A DNA stretch of 64,000 bases from CAZBSE01 sp964610385 (GTDB lineage: Bacteria > Actinomycetota > Humimicrobiia > Humimicrobiales > Humimicrobiaceae). Under the pieces are notes generated by a model, which did no database searches, was not told the DNA's origin, and worked only from the letters and a program-made list of their open reading frames with translations. The translations under genes were made by a program, and so were the position numbers. Shown here in pieces: positions 16,677-25,495 of the stretch. Each line of letters opens with the position of its first letter. Positions within the stretch are counted from its first letter, which is position 1. Location of the stretch: positions 1 to 64,000 of the forward strand of contig CAZSXW010000003.1 in the NCBI GenBank assembly GCA_964610385.1, in the 5' to 3' direction.

Positions 16677-17717
16677 ATGAATTATCCTTGTTTAAAAATA
16701 GATCTGGGAAAAATCTCCCATAACAGCAAAGTTATTAATCTTAAATGCATACATTCAGGCATATCTCTTATCGGTGTTACTAAGTGTGTATTAGGAGATA
16801 TAAAGATAGCAGAAGCAATGAAGAAATCAGGGGTCAGTATATTGGCAGACAGTCGGCTTTATAATCTTAAGAGATTAAGGGACTTTTATGGAAGCAGACA
16901 GCAGCTTATAATGCTTCGGAGCCCCATGTTGAGTGAAGTCAGAGAGTTGATAGAGATGTGCGATATCAGCCTGAATACCCAGTTAGAAGTTATTGAAAAG
17001 ATCGACAGGGTATGCCGTGAGAAGAAGAAGAGGCATCGTATAATAGTGATGGTTGAAACAGATGACGAAAGAGAAGGCCTGCTTCCGGAAGAGGTGATAG
17101 ATTTCTGTGTGACAATAGTAAATAGATTTAAATCAGTTGAATTATACGGGCTCGGTACCAATGCAAGATGTTATGCAAATAAGGGTCCTACCACGAAAAG
17201 TTTAAAAATGCTTGTGGATCTAAAAGAGAAAGTCACCAGGGCCACAGGCAGGGCTGTACCCGTTATATCAGGTGGAAATTCAAGTATCTGGAATCTGATT
17301 GAAAAGGAGTCGGTCCCGGAAGGGGTCAACCAGGTGAGGATAGGAGAGGCTATACTTCTTGGGCATAATACTGTGGATTACAAGCCCATAAAGGGAGCTT
17401 TTACTGATTCCTTTATTCTTGAAGCTGAAGTAATAGAGGCAAAGAGAAAAAATGGTGATGTATATAAGATCATTCTAGCCCTGGGCCTGCAGGATGTAGA
17501 TAGTAAAAATATTTTCTGCTGCAATCCTGATTTATATATCATAGGCCAGAGCAGTGATCATACTATTTTAGGTATAAAAGAAGACAGGTTAAAAAAAAGA
17601 GAGGGCCGCTGTTTATTACCTGAAACAGGCGGTACAGTCACTTTTAATCTTGATTATTTCGGTCTGTTATCATCCATGACCTCGCCTTTTATTAAAAAGA
17701 ATTATTTAGAAGGATAA
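16677..17717 (+). CDS. PLP-dependent amino-acid racemase, ornithine-racemase type
   Basis: The 346-residue protein belongs to the alanine-racemase N-fold group closest in pattern to clostridial ornithine racemase (Orr). The PLP lysine is probably K36 in IGVTKCVLGD. Further marks are ILADSRLYNLKRL, GLGTNARCYA, ISGGNSSI and QVRIGEAILLG. It is distinct from the standard alanine racemase encoded at 22225. It starts 13 bases after rpsI and 40 bases before glmS, where glmM (phosphoglucosamine mutase) usually lies. The substrate cannot be read from sequence; ornithine or another basic amino acid is the family-based guess, possibly for D-amino acids in peptidoglycan or for amino-acid fermentation. 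Confidence 0.8.
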   Translation: MNYPCLKIDLGKISHNSKVINLKCIHSGISLIGVTKCVLGDIKIAEAMKKSGVSILADSRLYNLKRLRDFYGSRQQLIMLRSPMLSEVRELIEMCDISLNTQLEVIEKIDRVCREKKKRHRIIVMVETDDEREGLLPEEVIDFCVTIVNRFKSVELYGLGTNARCYANKGPTTKSLKMLVDLKEKVTRATGRAVPVISGGNSSIWNLIEKESVPEGVNQVRIGEAILLGHNTVDYKPIKGAFTDSFILEAEVIEAKRKNGDVYKIILALGLQDVDSKNIFCCNPDLYIIGQSSDHTILGIKEDRLKKREGRCLLPETGGTVTFNLDYFGLLSSMTSPFIKKNYLEG

Positions 17718-17757
17718 GATATAATAAGATTTATCATTAAAATTCTGGAGGATTTAA

Positions 17758-19611
17758 GTGTGTGGAATCGTTGCATATATAGGAAATAAAAAATGTAAAG
17801 ATATTCTTATAAAAGGACTCAAACGATTGGAATACAGAGGTTATGATTCTGCAGGCATTGCTGTGGTATCGGATGGAACAGGAAAAAGTGCGGGTCTGAC
17901 AGATACGGAGATCAAGGTAGTGAAAGAAGCGGGAAAAATAAAAATACTGGAAAGTGAATTAAATGATTTAGAAATAGATGGGAATTGCGGTATTGGTCAT
18001 ACAAGATGGGCTACACATGGTGAGCCGAGTAAGGAAAATGCACATCCACATCTTGACTGCACCGGAAGTATTGCCGTGGTCCACAACGGCATAATAGAAA
18101 ATTATGCTGAACTTAAAGAAGAGCTTAAAAAAGAGGGGCACAGGTTCATTTCGGAAACTGATACCGAGGTTCTGCCTCATCTACTGGAAAAATATAATGA
18201 TAAGGATCTGCTTTCGGCAATGCAGAAACTTCTAAAAAATATAAAAGGATCCGGGACTATTGTAGCGATTTCTGCCAGCCAGCCTAAAGAAATAATCGGA
18301 GCAAGAATAACCAGCCCTCTGGTTGTAGGTGTATCGGATAAAGGTAATTTCCTTGCTTCGGATATACCTGCTGTACTGGAATATACTAAAAATTTCATGG
18401 TTATAAATGATTTCGAGTCCGTGAGGCTTACAAAAGATAAAGTAGAAATCTTTGACAGGAATGGAAAGAAAGTTAAAAGAGACCCCTTTATAGTCAATTG
18501 GGATATTGTCAGTGCTGAGAAAGGCGGTTATGAGGATTTTATGCTGAAGGAAATATTTGAACAGCCTTATGGGGTTAAGGAAACTATGAGGGGCAGGCTT
18601 GTAGATGGCAGGTTGAATTTTGATGAACTTAATATGTCAGATAAACTTATTAAAGATCTAAAAAAGATCCAGATCATAGCCTGCGGGACATCCTATCATG
18701 CTGCTTTGATCGGAAAGCAGATCATAGAAAGATGGGCGAAAATCCCGGTCGAAGTGGATCTATCATCGGAATACAGATATAGAGATCCGCTGGTAGAGGA
18801 TAACTACTTGTTTATAGCCATAACCCAATCCGGTGAGACAATTGATACTCTGGCTGCAATAAGAGAGGCGAAATCGAAGGGAGCTAAAATAGTAGCTGTT
18901 ACCAATGTTGTGGGCAGTACTGTAGCCAGAGAATCCAATTCTGTTATATATACTCATGCTGGTCCGGAAATAGGTGTTTGCGCTACCAAGACTTTTACCT
19001 CCCAAATTATGGTCATGTACCTTTTGGGCCTGTACCTTGCAGGCATAAGAGGAAATATAGATAAGAAAAAGTGTAATGAAATAATCAGCGAGTTGAAAAA
19101 AATCCCTGATAAGATAAAAAGCATATTGGACAGAGCAGGTGAAATAAAGAAAATTGCTGATAAAACTTACAAGTATACCTGTTTTTTATTTTTAGGCAGA
19201 ATCTTCGGCCTTCCGGCAGCGATGGAAGGAGCTTTAAAACTTAAAGAAATCTCATATATTCATGCCGAAGGTTATGCTGCCGGTGAGATGAAGCACGGGC
19301 CTATAGCTCTTACAGATGAAAAAACAGTGGTAGTGGGAATAATGCCTGCGGATACTGTATACCAAAAGATCCTAAGTAATATACAGGAAGTAAAGGCAAG
19401 AAGGGCAACTATATTTTCCGTTATCACTGAAGGAGATAAGAATACAAAGAAATATGCCGATTATGTCTTCCAGATCCCCAGGACCCTGGAGGAATTATAT
19501 GCTATCCTGATCATTATACCGGTTCAACTGTATTCTTATTATATAGCTAAGAACCTGGGCAGGAACGTCGACCAGCCGAGAAATCTGGCAAAAAGTGTAA
19601 CAGTAGAGTAA
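17758..19611 (+). CDS. glmS: Glutamine-fructose-6-phosphate aminotransferase
   Basis: The 617-residue enzyme makes glucosamine-6-phosphate, the first step to UDP-GlcNAc for the cell wall. It starts with GTG then CGIVAYIG, so the nucleophile Cys is exposed once Met is removed. An N-terminal glutaminase domain (GHTRWATHGEPS, HNGIIENYAEL, TDTEVLPHL) is followed by two SIS sugar-isomerase domains (ACGTSYHAALIGKQ, TQSGETIDTLAA, GRIFGLPAAMEGALKLKEI) and the end DQPRNLAKSVTVE. GGAGG precedes the start. No glmM is next to it in this window. Confidence 0.97.
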   Translation: MCGIVAYIGNKKCKDILIKGLKRLEYRGYDSAGIAVVSDGTGKSAGLTDTEIKVVKEAGKIKILESELNDLEIDGNCGIGHTRWATHGEPSKENAHPHLDCTGSIAVVHNGIIENYAELKEELKKEGHRFISETDTEVLPHLLEKYNDKDLLSAMQKLLKNIKGSGTIVAISASQPKEIIGARITSPLVVGVSDKGNFLASDIPAVLEYTKNFMVINDFESVRLTKDKVEIFDRNGKKVKRDPFIVNWDIVSAEKGGYEDFMLKEIFEQPYGVKETMRGRLVDGRLNFDELNMSDKLIKDLKKIQIIACGTSYHAALIGKQIIERWAKIPVEVDLSSEYRYRDPLVEDNYLFIAITQSGETIDTLAAIREAKSKGAKIVAVTNVVGSTVARESNSVIYTHAGPEIGVCATKTFTSQIMVMYLLGLYLAGIRGNIDKKKCNEIISELKKIPDKIKSILDRAGEIKKIADKTYKYTCFLFLGRIFGLPAAMEGALKLKEISYIHAEGYAAGEMKHGPIALTDEKTVVVGIMPADTVYQKILSNIQEVKARRATIFSVITEGDKNTKKYADYVFQIPRTLEELYAILIIIPVQLYSYYIAKNLGRNVDQPRNLAKSVTVE

Positions 19612-19617
19612 AAGATT

Positions 19618-19998
19618 ATGGAAATATTCGGAGTCGGGGCAGATATAATAGAAGTAGAAAGAATTAAATCTGCTATTAAAAAAAATTCGGGTTTCTTGAC
19701 CAGAGTTTATACTGAAAATGAAATAAAATACTGCCGAAAAAAAAACAGAGGCAGATACCCGAGTTTTGCTGCCCGTTTTGCGGCTAAAGAGGCCGTAGCG
19801 AAGTCACTGGCTGAGGGAGTGAGCAAAAATATTTCACTTAATGAAATTGAGCTGGCGAATACTAGAACCGGAGCTCCCTATATAAAGCTGTACAGAAAGA
19901 CCAGCCGGTTCAGTAAAAAACTCAAAATCAAAGAAATAAAGATATCGGTTTCGGCTACGGAAAGGTTTGCAGTAGCCTATGCGGTGGCAATAATATAA
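19618..19998 (+). CDS. acpS: Holo-[acyl-carrier-protein] synthase
   Basis: The 126-residue protein transfers 4'-phosphopantetheine to acyl carrier protein. Family marks are the GVGADIIEVERIK start, with a metal-binding Asp, and FAARFAAKEAVAKSLAEG, with the catalytic Glu/Lys. Length is normal. It starts 6 bases after glmS, in the glmS-acpS-nnr-alr order. Confidence 0.95.
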   Translation: MEIFGVGADIIEVERIKSAIKKNSGFLTRVYTENEIKYCRKKNRGRYPSFAARFAAKEAVAKSLAEGVSKNISLNEIELANTRTGAPYIKLYRKTSRFSKKLKIKEIKISVSATERFAVAYAVAII

Positions 19999-20051
19999 TC
20001 TGTAATTTTAAGCAATCATTTTTTAATTATATTATAGTAGAGGATACTTTT

Positions 20052-20060
20052 TGTTATAAT
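20052..20060 (+). promoter_or_regulatory. Extended -10 promoter ahead of nnr
   Basis: TGTTATAAT contains a perfect TATAAT (20055-20060) preceded by TG one base upstream, the extended -10 form that can work with a weak -35 box. No good -35 is visible. Transcription would start near 20067, which rules out the TTG at 20065 as the nnr start and supports ATG 20107. Closely similar boxes precede the genes at 24624 and 56624. Confidence 0.5.
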
Positions 20061-20106
20061 AAACTTGAAATCTATTATAAATAAAGTAATCGAAGGTCTT
20101 GTGGAC

Positions 20107-21726
20107 ATGGGATTAAACAGAGTTCTAAAAGGAAGCAGAGTAGCCGAGATTGACAGAGAAGCTATCGGTAGTGGTATAGATTCAAAAATGCTCATGAAAA
20201 ATGCCGGCGAAGGAACATCAAAAGAAATAATAAGTGACTTCGAGAGCAGGGATTTAAAGAGAGCAGCGCGTGGTCTGGTAGTGTGCGGCGGCGGAAACAA
20301 TGGTGGTGATGGATTTGTTGCTGCTGGGAATCTGGCACTATATGGGATGAGCATAACTGTTTTTCATACCCTGCCGCTGGAGAAAATGAGCCCTGACAGC
20401 ATGTTTTATTTTAAAAAACTTAAGTCAGTTAAGAATATCAATATATATGGTTTAAATTTAGAAGATAAAAAAACAAGATCCTTGTTTATAGAAGAAATGG
20501 AAAAGGCGGATTTTATTTTGGATGCTTTATTTGGTACAGGGCTGCATGGCAAGAATATTTACGGGCAGGCAGAGGAAGTGATTGAAGTAATAAATTCTTT
20601 TAGGCAAAAAAGCGAGAATAAAAAGATTTATTCCATTGATCTGCCTTCTGGAGTGGATTCCGATAACGGTAAAATATTGGGAACAGCGGTAAAAGCGGAT
20701 AAAACCATAACTATGGGCTGCAAAAAAGTAGGTCTGGTAAACTACCCGGGAGCATACTTTTCAGGGGAAATCAAAGTTATAGACATCGGTATCCCGGAAG
20801 AATATTTCACCAGGTACGAAAATCTTTTTGAACCCGATATTCAGTGGGTGTCTAAAAATATACCCGTTAAGGAACCATGGACACATAAACATAAAGTCGG
20901 AAGTCTACTGGTAATAGCAGGTTCACTGGGATTGACCGGAGCAGCTTCCATGACCTGTATGGGGGCCTTAAGATCAGGAGCCGGTCTGGTGGCTCTGGCT
21001 TGCCCCTGGGAACTGGCCAGTATCTTTGAACAAAAATTAACAGAGGTGATCACCCATCCGGTGGAGCAGACGGATGATGGCTCCATTCATGTGAACAGTC
21101 TTGAAGAAATACTGGAGCTGAGTAATAGGTTTAACGCTTTGGCAGTAGGACCGGGACTTTCAAGAAATCCAAGTACTATATACCTGGTCAGGGAACTATT
21201 AAAAAAACTAAAAAAACCGATGGTACTGGATGCGGATGGTCTATATGCTCTTTACGGACCGAGAGATGTCGATAGTACAGAGAAAATTGATCTGGCAAAT
21301 GTCATAATGACCCCTCACCCGGGTGAACTTTCATCAATAATGGGTATCGATAAGATCAAATTGGAGGACAGGATAAAAATAAATCTTAAGGCTGCAAAGA
21401 AGTATAAATTAATATCGGTACTCAAAGGAGCCGGGACTATAATCTCTGATCATAAAAATACTACCTTTATCAATCCTACTGGAAACTGGGGACTGGCATC
21501 GGCCGGTACTGGAGATATACTGACCGGGATCATAGGATCGTTGCTATGTCAGGGGATGGGGCTTATGGAAAGTGCGGTATGTGGGGCATTTATTCATGGA
21601 CTTGCGGCGGATATTATGGTAAAAGAGACAAGCAGGACATCACTTATAGCAACGGATCTTCTTGAGGGTATTAAAAAAGTTTTTTTGGAGATAGAGAGAA
21701 TAAAACTTAAAGATGGTTTAATTTAG
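20107..21726 (+). CDS. nnr: Bifunctional NAD(P)HX epimerase/dehydratase
   Basis: The 539-residue repair enzyme restores damaged (hydrated) NADH/NADPH. The N-terminal YjeF_N epimerase domain holds VVCGGGNNGGDGFVAAGNLA, DALFGTGLHGK and SIDLPSGVDSDNG. The C-terminal ribokinase-like dehydratase domain, from about residue 225, holds the GNWGLASAGTGDILTG nucleotide-binding motif. The frame is open back to TTG 20065, but ATG 20107 is preferred: GAAGG (20092-20096) lies 10 bases upstream, and the probable promoter lies at 20052-20060. Confidence 0.94.
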   Translation: MGLNRVLKGSRVAEIDREAIGSGIDSKMLMKNAGEGTSKEIISDFESRDLKRAARGLVVCGGGNNGGDGFVAAGNLALYGMSITVFHTLPLEKMSPDSMFYFKKLKSVKNINIYGLNLEDKKTRSLFIEEMEKADFILDALFGTGLHGKNIYGQAEEVIEVINSFRQKSENKKIYSIDLPSGVDSDNGKILGTAVKADKTITMGCKKVGLVNYPGAYFSGEIKVIDIGIPEEYFTRYENLFEPDIQWVSKNIPVKEPWTHKHKVGSLLVIAGSLGLTGAASMTCMGALRSGAGLVALACPWELASIFEQKLTEVITHPVEQTDDGSIHVNSLEEILELSNRFNALAVGPGLSRNPSTIYLVRELLKKLKKPMVLDADGLYALYGPRDVDSTEKIDLANVIMTPHPGELSSIMGIDKIKLEDRIKINLKAAKKYKLISVLKGAGTIISDHKNTTFINPTGNWGLASAGTGDILTGIIGSLLCQGMGLMESAVCGAFIHGLAADIMVKETSRTSLIATDLLEGIKKVFLEIERIKLKDGLI

Positions 21727-21752
21727 CAAAATAGATATGATAGGAGTTTAGG

Positions 21753-22208
21753 ATGCCAGAACTTTTAGCAAAGAATATCATGACGAAAAAGGTCATTACC
21801 ATAAAAAGGGATGCTTCAGTAAAAGAACTCTCTGAATTGCTGGTAAAAAATAAAATAAGCGGGATCCCTGTGGTAGATGACACTGGTAGCCTGGTCGGAG
21901 TTGCAACCGAGGGTGACCTGATAGTGCAGGATGCCGACCTACATTTTCCAAGATACTTTAAACTACTGGACAGTATTATTTATCTTGAAAGCCTGAATAA
22001 ATTTAAAAGAAATCTAAAGAAGTATCTTGGTACAAAAGTAGAAGATGTCATGACCAGTAGAGTAGAAACAGTCAATGTAGATACACCGGTCAGCGAAGTG
22101 GCCAATATAATGATAAGGAACAATATTAATAGAGTCCCTGTTCTAAACAAGAAAGGTGATCTTGTGGGAATAATCACAAGGGCAGATATTGTAAAATCAA
22201 TGATTTGA
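21753..22208 (+). CDS. CBS-domain pair protein
   Basis: The 151-residue protein is made only of two CBS domains. The first begins AKNIMTKKVITIKRDASV and includes SGIPVVDDTGSLVGVATEGDL. The second begins VEDVMTSRVETVNVDTPV and includes NRVPVLNKKGDLVGIITRADI. Such stand-alone pairs bind adenine nucleotides and regulate a partner, which is unknown here. It sits between nnr and alr, where actinobacteria and Gram-positives usually have no such gene. Confidence 0.9.
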   Translation: MPELLAKNIMTKKVITIKRDASVKELSELLVKNKISGIPVVDDTGSLVGVATEGDLIVQDADLHFPRYFKLLDSIIYLESLNKFKRNLKKYLGTKVEDVMTSRVETVNVDTPVSEVANIMIRNNINRVPVLNKKGDLVGIITRADIVKSMI

Positions 22209-22224
22209 GAGTTTAAATATATTA

Positions 22225-23409
22225 ATGGGTCATAATTTGAAAGAAGATAGTATAAAAGATAAGAGATTTGCCTGGGCCGAAATAAATCTTTCCAATCTAA
22301 GCTATAATATTGAAATAATCAAGTCTTATTCCAACTCTATAAATACCAAAATAATGGCAGTAGTAAAGGCAGATGCCTACGGCCACGGCGCAGTAGAGAT
22401 TTCAAAACAGGCAATAAAATGCGGGGTATATGCACTTGGGGTGGCACTAGTCGAAGAAGGAGTAAAATTAAGGGAGGCAGGTATAGATATACCTATTTAT
22501 GTCTTGGGCGAAAGTCCTATTAAAACGGTAGCGGAGGCTGCTGGGAATAATTTGATTATAAGTGCGAATTCTTATGAGTCAGCGCAGTCGATTTCACGAG
22601 AATGTGTGAAGAACAATGCGGAGATAAAAGTCAATTTAAATGTAGATACGGGAATGTACAGGATAGGAATAAACTTTGGTGATGCAGTTGATCAGATCCC
22701 GAAGATTCTAGCCCTTCCTAAACTGAAAATCAATGCTATTTCTACTCATTATGCATGTGCCAGCTGTAGGGACGGTTCATATACAGAGCTGCAGTGGGAT
22801 AGATTTAATGAAATAATAGAGAGTATTAGGGATAAAACTGAATTAAATTTATTTCATTGTGTAAACAGCGCAGCTTTTTTTAGATATAAAAATATGCACC
22901 TTGATATGGTAAGAACCGGGATTGCTATATACGGCCTGAATCCTTATGATCGAGATTATTATGAGTGGCTTGACCCGGATGCTGTTAATGCCGTATTAAA
23001 TCTGAAACCAGTGTTTAGTCTAAAGGCAAGAATAACTTTTATAAAAAAGGTACCAGCAGATACGACTATTTCCTACTGCGGTACTTTTAAGACTTCAAGA
23101 GACAGCATAATCGCCACTATACCTGTAGGTTATGCGGATGGTTACTCAAGACTGCTTTCCAATAAGTCCGTAGTCTTAGTCAAGGGGAGGCCTGCTCCGG
23201 TAGTGGGAAATATTACCATGGATCAGTTTATGGTGGATATAACGGATATTGTAGAAGATGATATTGTCGATGTTGGTGACGAAGTGGTATTGATAGGCCA
23301 ATATAAAGAGCAGAAAATAGCAGCGGAAGATATTGCCCGTATGATGGGGACTATAAATTACGAAGTAGTGTGTATGTGTAAAGACAGGATTCCAAGGATT
23401 TTTATTTAA
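22225..23409 (+). CDS. alr: Alanine racemase
   Basis: The 394-residue PLP enzyme makes D-alanine for peptidoglycan. K48 in MAVVKADAYGHGA binds PLP and Y284 in ISYCGTF is the second catalytic base. Other marks are NVDTGMYRIG, STHYACA, MVRTGIAIYGLNPYD and VGNITMDQFMVDIT. It has the usual two-domain length plus a short N-terminal extension. It starts 16 bases after the CBS gene and has no obvious ribosome-binding site, so coupling is likely. Confidence 0.96.
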   Translation: MGHNLKEDSIKDKRFAWAEINLSNLSYNIEIIKSYSNSINTKIMAVVKADAYGHGAVEISKQAIKCGVYALGVALVEEGVKLREAGIDIPIYVLGESPIKTVAEAAGNNLIISANSYESAQSISRECVKNNAEIKVNLNVDTGMYRIGINFGDAVDQIPKILALPKLKINAISTHYACASCRDGSYTELQWDRFNEIIESIRDKTELNLFHCVNSAAFFRYKNMHLDMVRTGIAIYGLNPYDRDYYEWLDPDAVNAVLNLKPVFSLKARITFIKKVPADTTISYCGTFKTSRDSIIATIPVGYADGYSRLLSNKSVVLVKGRPAPVVGNITMDQFMVDITDIVEDDIVDVGDEVVLIGQYKEQKIAAEDIARMMGTINYEVVCMCKDRIPRIFI

Positions 23410-23437
23410 TAATAAATAATAAGGAAGGTAACCTGTT

Positions 23438-24013
23438 ATGTTAGAAACGAAAAGATTAAAATTAAAAATATTTTTAACCTTTTTTTTACTATTAACAGTA
23501 ACAGCTGTCGTCTCTACTGGTTGCGTCTGTCCTATCTTTTCTTTTTTTGAAAGGCTGACTGGGTTTGAAATCAAAGTGGGAGAAAATATCGACCAGAGTC
23601 TTATGGCGGACGATCTGATATACCCCGATTCTGTCGCTCTGGTACAGGTAGAGGGCGATATAGAACGGATTGTAGAATTGATAGGGCAATACGGGGTAAA
23701 TTTATCCGAAAAAGAGCTTGCGGTTTTAGATGAGCTTCCGCAGGAAATAAAAGAACAAAGAGTAAAAGCTACAGTTTATTCGACAGCAGATGAAATAATA
23801 AAAGTCATGGATTATTATGGCTCGCTTAGTGATAAAGGATGGGATATACAGGAAATGGAGAGCGGACAGCAGACCGGAGGTTCAGGTCAAAAAATGCTGG
23901 TTGCAAGTAAAGGTGATGTCAGGCAGGCCTTTATGCTTGTTGAGACCGATACCAATACCATGATAATCTTTATAGATTTCGATTGGGAAGTATTTTCAAA
24001 TATGGCAGAGTAA
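23438..24013 (+). CDS. Predicted lipoprotein of unknown function
   Basis: The 191-residue protein has a hydrophobic signal (residues about 9-27) ending in a lipobox-like VSTGC, so it is probably lipid-anchored on the outer face of the membrane. The mature part is acidic, with no family I recognise. A Gly/Gln-rich spacer (SGQQTGGSGQ) lies near residues 142-151. The order of alpha and beta segments recalls small secreted stress or sensory domains, but no function can be assigned. The ribosome-binding site is AAGGAAGG. Confidence 0.75.
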   Translation: MLETKRLKLKIFLTFFLLLTVTAVVSTGCVCPIFSFFERLTGFEIKVGENIDQSLMADDLIYPDSVALVQVEGDIERIVELIGQYGVNLSEKELAVLDELPQEIKEQRVKATVYSTADEIIKVMDYYGSLSDKGWDIQEMESGQQTGGSGQKMLVASKGDVRQAFMLVETDTNTMIIFIDFDWEVFSNMAE

Positions 24014-24084
24014 TAAGAACAAGTTAAGGATATAATGATTTAGAAATTATTATTTTATAGGTTTATTGTGGGAGGATATTTATT

Positions 24085-24537
24085 GTGGGAAGGAAATTTT
24101 TAATAATATTGTCATTGACGGCACTTATATTAAGCATAGCTGCAGCAGGCTGTAATAACAAAGTTGATGCAGAGATTATTTCTTTTACCGACACGGCTAT
24201 GGAGAACGTCCTTGTTTCTCTAAATGAACGGGATTTTGAAAGTTATATCAAGGATATGGATGATGAGATGCTGAAAGTAATTACCGAGGATTCTTTCGAG
24301 AAATTTTCAGCTTATCTAAAGGATACCATTGGAGAATACAGACAAGATTCCAAAGAATATGTTGACTCCTATATACAGAGTGGATTTTATGTGGTTATCT
24401 ATAATGCTAATTATACAGATGAGCCCGAAAATGTAATTGTGAAAGCAGTAGTTTCAGCAAAGGGTGAGGGAATTTATCAGATTTCAGGTACATGGTTTGA
24501 TTCGCCAAAGCTGAGAGAAATGGAGTATAAGGAATAG
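24085..24537 (+). CDS. Predicted lipoprotein, DUF3887-like
   Basis: The 150-residue protein starts with GTG behind GGGAGG and has a signal peptide ending in the lipobox IAAAGC. The mature domain (roughly residues 30-140) has the layout of a small cone-shaped SnoaL/DUF3887-type fold: a helix with LVSLNERDFESYIKDMDDEM, then strands including YVVIYNANYTDEPENVIVKAVVS (split here at its natural turns). The family call is tentative. It lies 71 bases after another lipoprotein gene. Confidence 0.7.
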   Translation: MGRKFLIILSLTALILSIAAAGCNNKVDAEIISFTDTAMENVLVSLNERDFESYIKDMDDEMLKVITEDSFEKFSAYLKDTIGEYRQDSKEYVDSYIQSGFYVVIYNANYTDEPENVIVKAVVSAKGEGIYQISGTWFDSPKLREMEYKE

Positions 24538-24549
24538 TCTTAGAGTAAA

Positions 24550-24578
24550 TTGAACAGGAATTTTTTTAGTGTTAAAAT
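24550..24578 (+). promoter_or_regulatory. Candidate promoter for the gene at 24624
   Basis: TTGAAC (24550-24555), a 17-base spacer and TAAAAT (24573-24578) form a sigma-A-like promoter. The -10 box is preceded by TG with one base between (TGTTAAAAT), the same extended -10 pattern seen before nnr and lysA. It lies in the 86-base gap between two genes on the same strand. Confidence 0.45.
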
Positions 24579-24623
24579 AAAAAAGACTTTTATTAATCTC
24601 ATTTATCGATCCGGGGAGGAAAG

Positions 24624-24986
24624 ATGAAAAAACTATCTTGGCTTGTTTTACTATCACTTTTGGTTATAGCACTTTCTCTGGTAGGTGTCAGCTGTGATTA
24701 TAATTATAGATATGGTGGTGAAGAAGCTATAGGGGCAGGTATAGGTATTTTTGCAATTATTTGCTGGGTATTTTTTGCCATAGTCGGGATTTTCCTATTT
24801 GTAGTATGGATTATAACCATTGTGGACTGTGCAAGAAGAAAGAATGAAGAATTTCCCGATGGTGGTGAGAATGCTAAAACTATATGGCTGGTAGTACTTC
24901 TGGTGACATGGTTAGTCGGATTCTGGTGGGTAGCAGCCATTGTATATTATTTCATAGTAATGAGAAAAAAGCCGCTTAAGAGATAG
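24624..24986 (+). CDS. Small membrane protein with PLDc_N-like domain
   Basis: The 120-residue protein has an N-terminal signal with a lipobox-like GVSC near residue 24, then two more hydrophobic helices (residues about 35-65 and 85-112). The pattern IVDCARRK, then ENAKTIWLVVLLV and YYFIVMRKK, resembles the phospholipase D N-terminal (PLDc_N) membrane domain, found alone in many small proteins of unknown role. GGGGAGG precedes the ATG. Whether the Cys is lipidated is uncertain. Confidence 0.65.
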   Translation: MKKLSWLVLLSLLVIALSLVGVSCDYNYRYGGEEAIGAGIGIFAIICWVFFAIVGIFLFVVWIITIVDCARRKNEEFPDGGENAKTIWLVVLLVTWLVGFWWVAAIVYYFIVMRKKPLKR

Positions 24987-25035
24987 TAAAAGAATTTGAT
25001 GATTTATATCGTTTCATGATTGTTAAAAGTTCGTA

Positions 25036-25080
25036 ATCCTGGTTGGTAGTGATATTAATTACCCTTAGGATGACTTTTTT
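25036..25080 (+). terminator. Candidate terminator after the gene at 24624
   Basis: A two-part hairpin has outer arms ATCCT (25036-25040) and AGGAT (25067-25071) and inner arms GGTAGT and ATTACC (with one G-T pair). GAC and six Ts (25075-25080) follow. It would stop plus-strand transcription running into the opposite-strand gene whose 3' end it overlaps. Confidence 0.4.
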
Positions 25081-25262
25081 CTGGAGGAAAATTCATTTAT
25101 TAGATTTGAAATAGAAGGCGGGATAATTTCCTTTTGTTTTAACATAGTCATTATATTTTTGATCCCGACTCTATTTATTATATATCCGGCAATTGCTCCT
25201 AATATCGCTCCACCAATAATGAAACCGAAATCCTTTTTTTCAATACCCCTTTTTTTCTCCAT
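25065..25262 (-). CDS. Glycine-rich membrane miniprotein, YtxH-like
   Basis: The 65-residue protein has one hydrophobic segment with small-residue spacing (GFIIGGAILGAIAGYIINRVG), like the glycine zippers of YtxH-type small membrane proteins, flanked by lysine-rich ends. A clear GGAGGC lies upstream of the ATG on the minus strand. It is the only gene on this strand between the lipoprotein set and the transporter at 25496. Function is unknown. Confidence 0.6.
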   Translation of the reverse strand: MEKKRGIEKKDFGFIIGGAILGAIAGYIINRVGIKNIMTMLKQKEIIPPSISNLINEFSSRKKSS

Positions 25263-25495
25263 ATTTGACTGCCTCCAACCTGTATAAAAATTAAATAAGA
25301 TAGTTTCTTTTTAAACATTATAACTCAATATATACCATTATTTCAAAAATTTGCTCGATTAGAAGCGATTATATCCGTTATAAGTGCAAATAGATGATTT
25401 TTATTGTAGAATATAAAAACTTAAAATTGGAAGCTGAAAATCAAGAAGGAAATACTGGCTTATTGTTAATTAATAAATAAAGAATTGATATAAGT

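Noticed and set aside
25263..25495. preQ1 riboswitch before the queuosine precursor transporter
   Set aside because: I looked for the short preQ1-I pattern with its A-rich tail and found no matching hairpin; only AT-rich sequence and a few TATAAT-like words are present.
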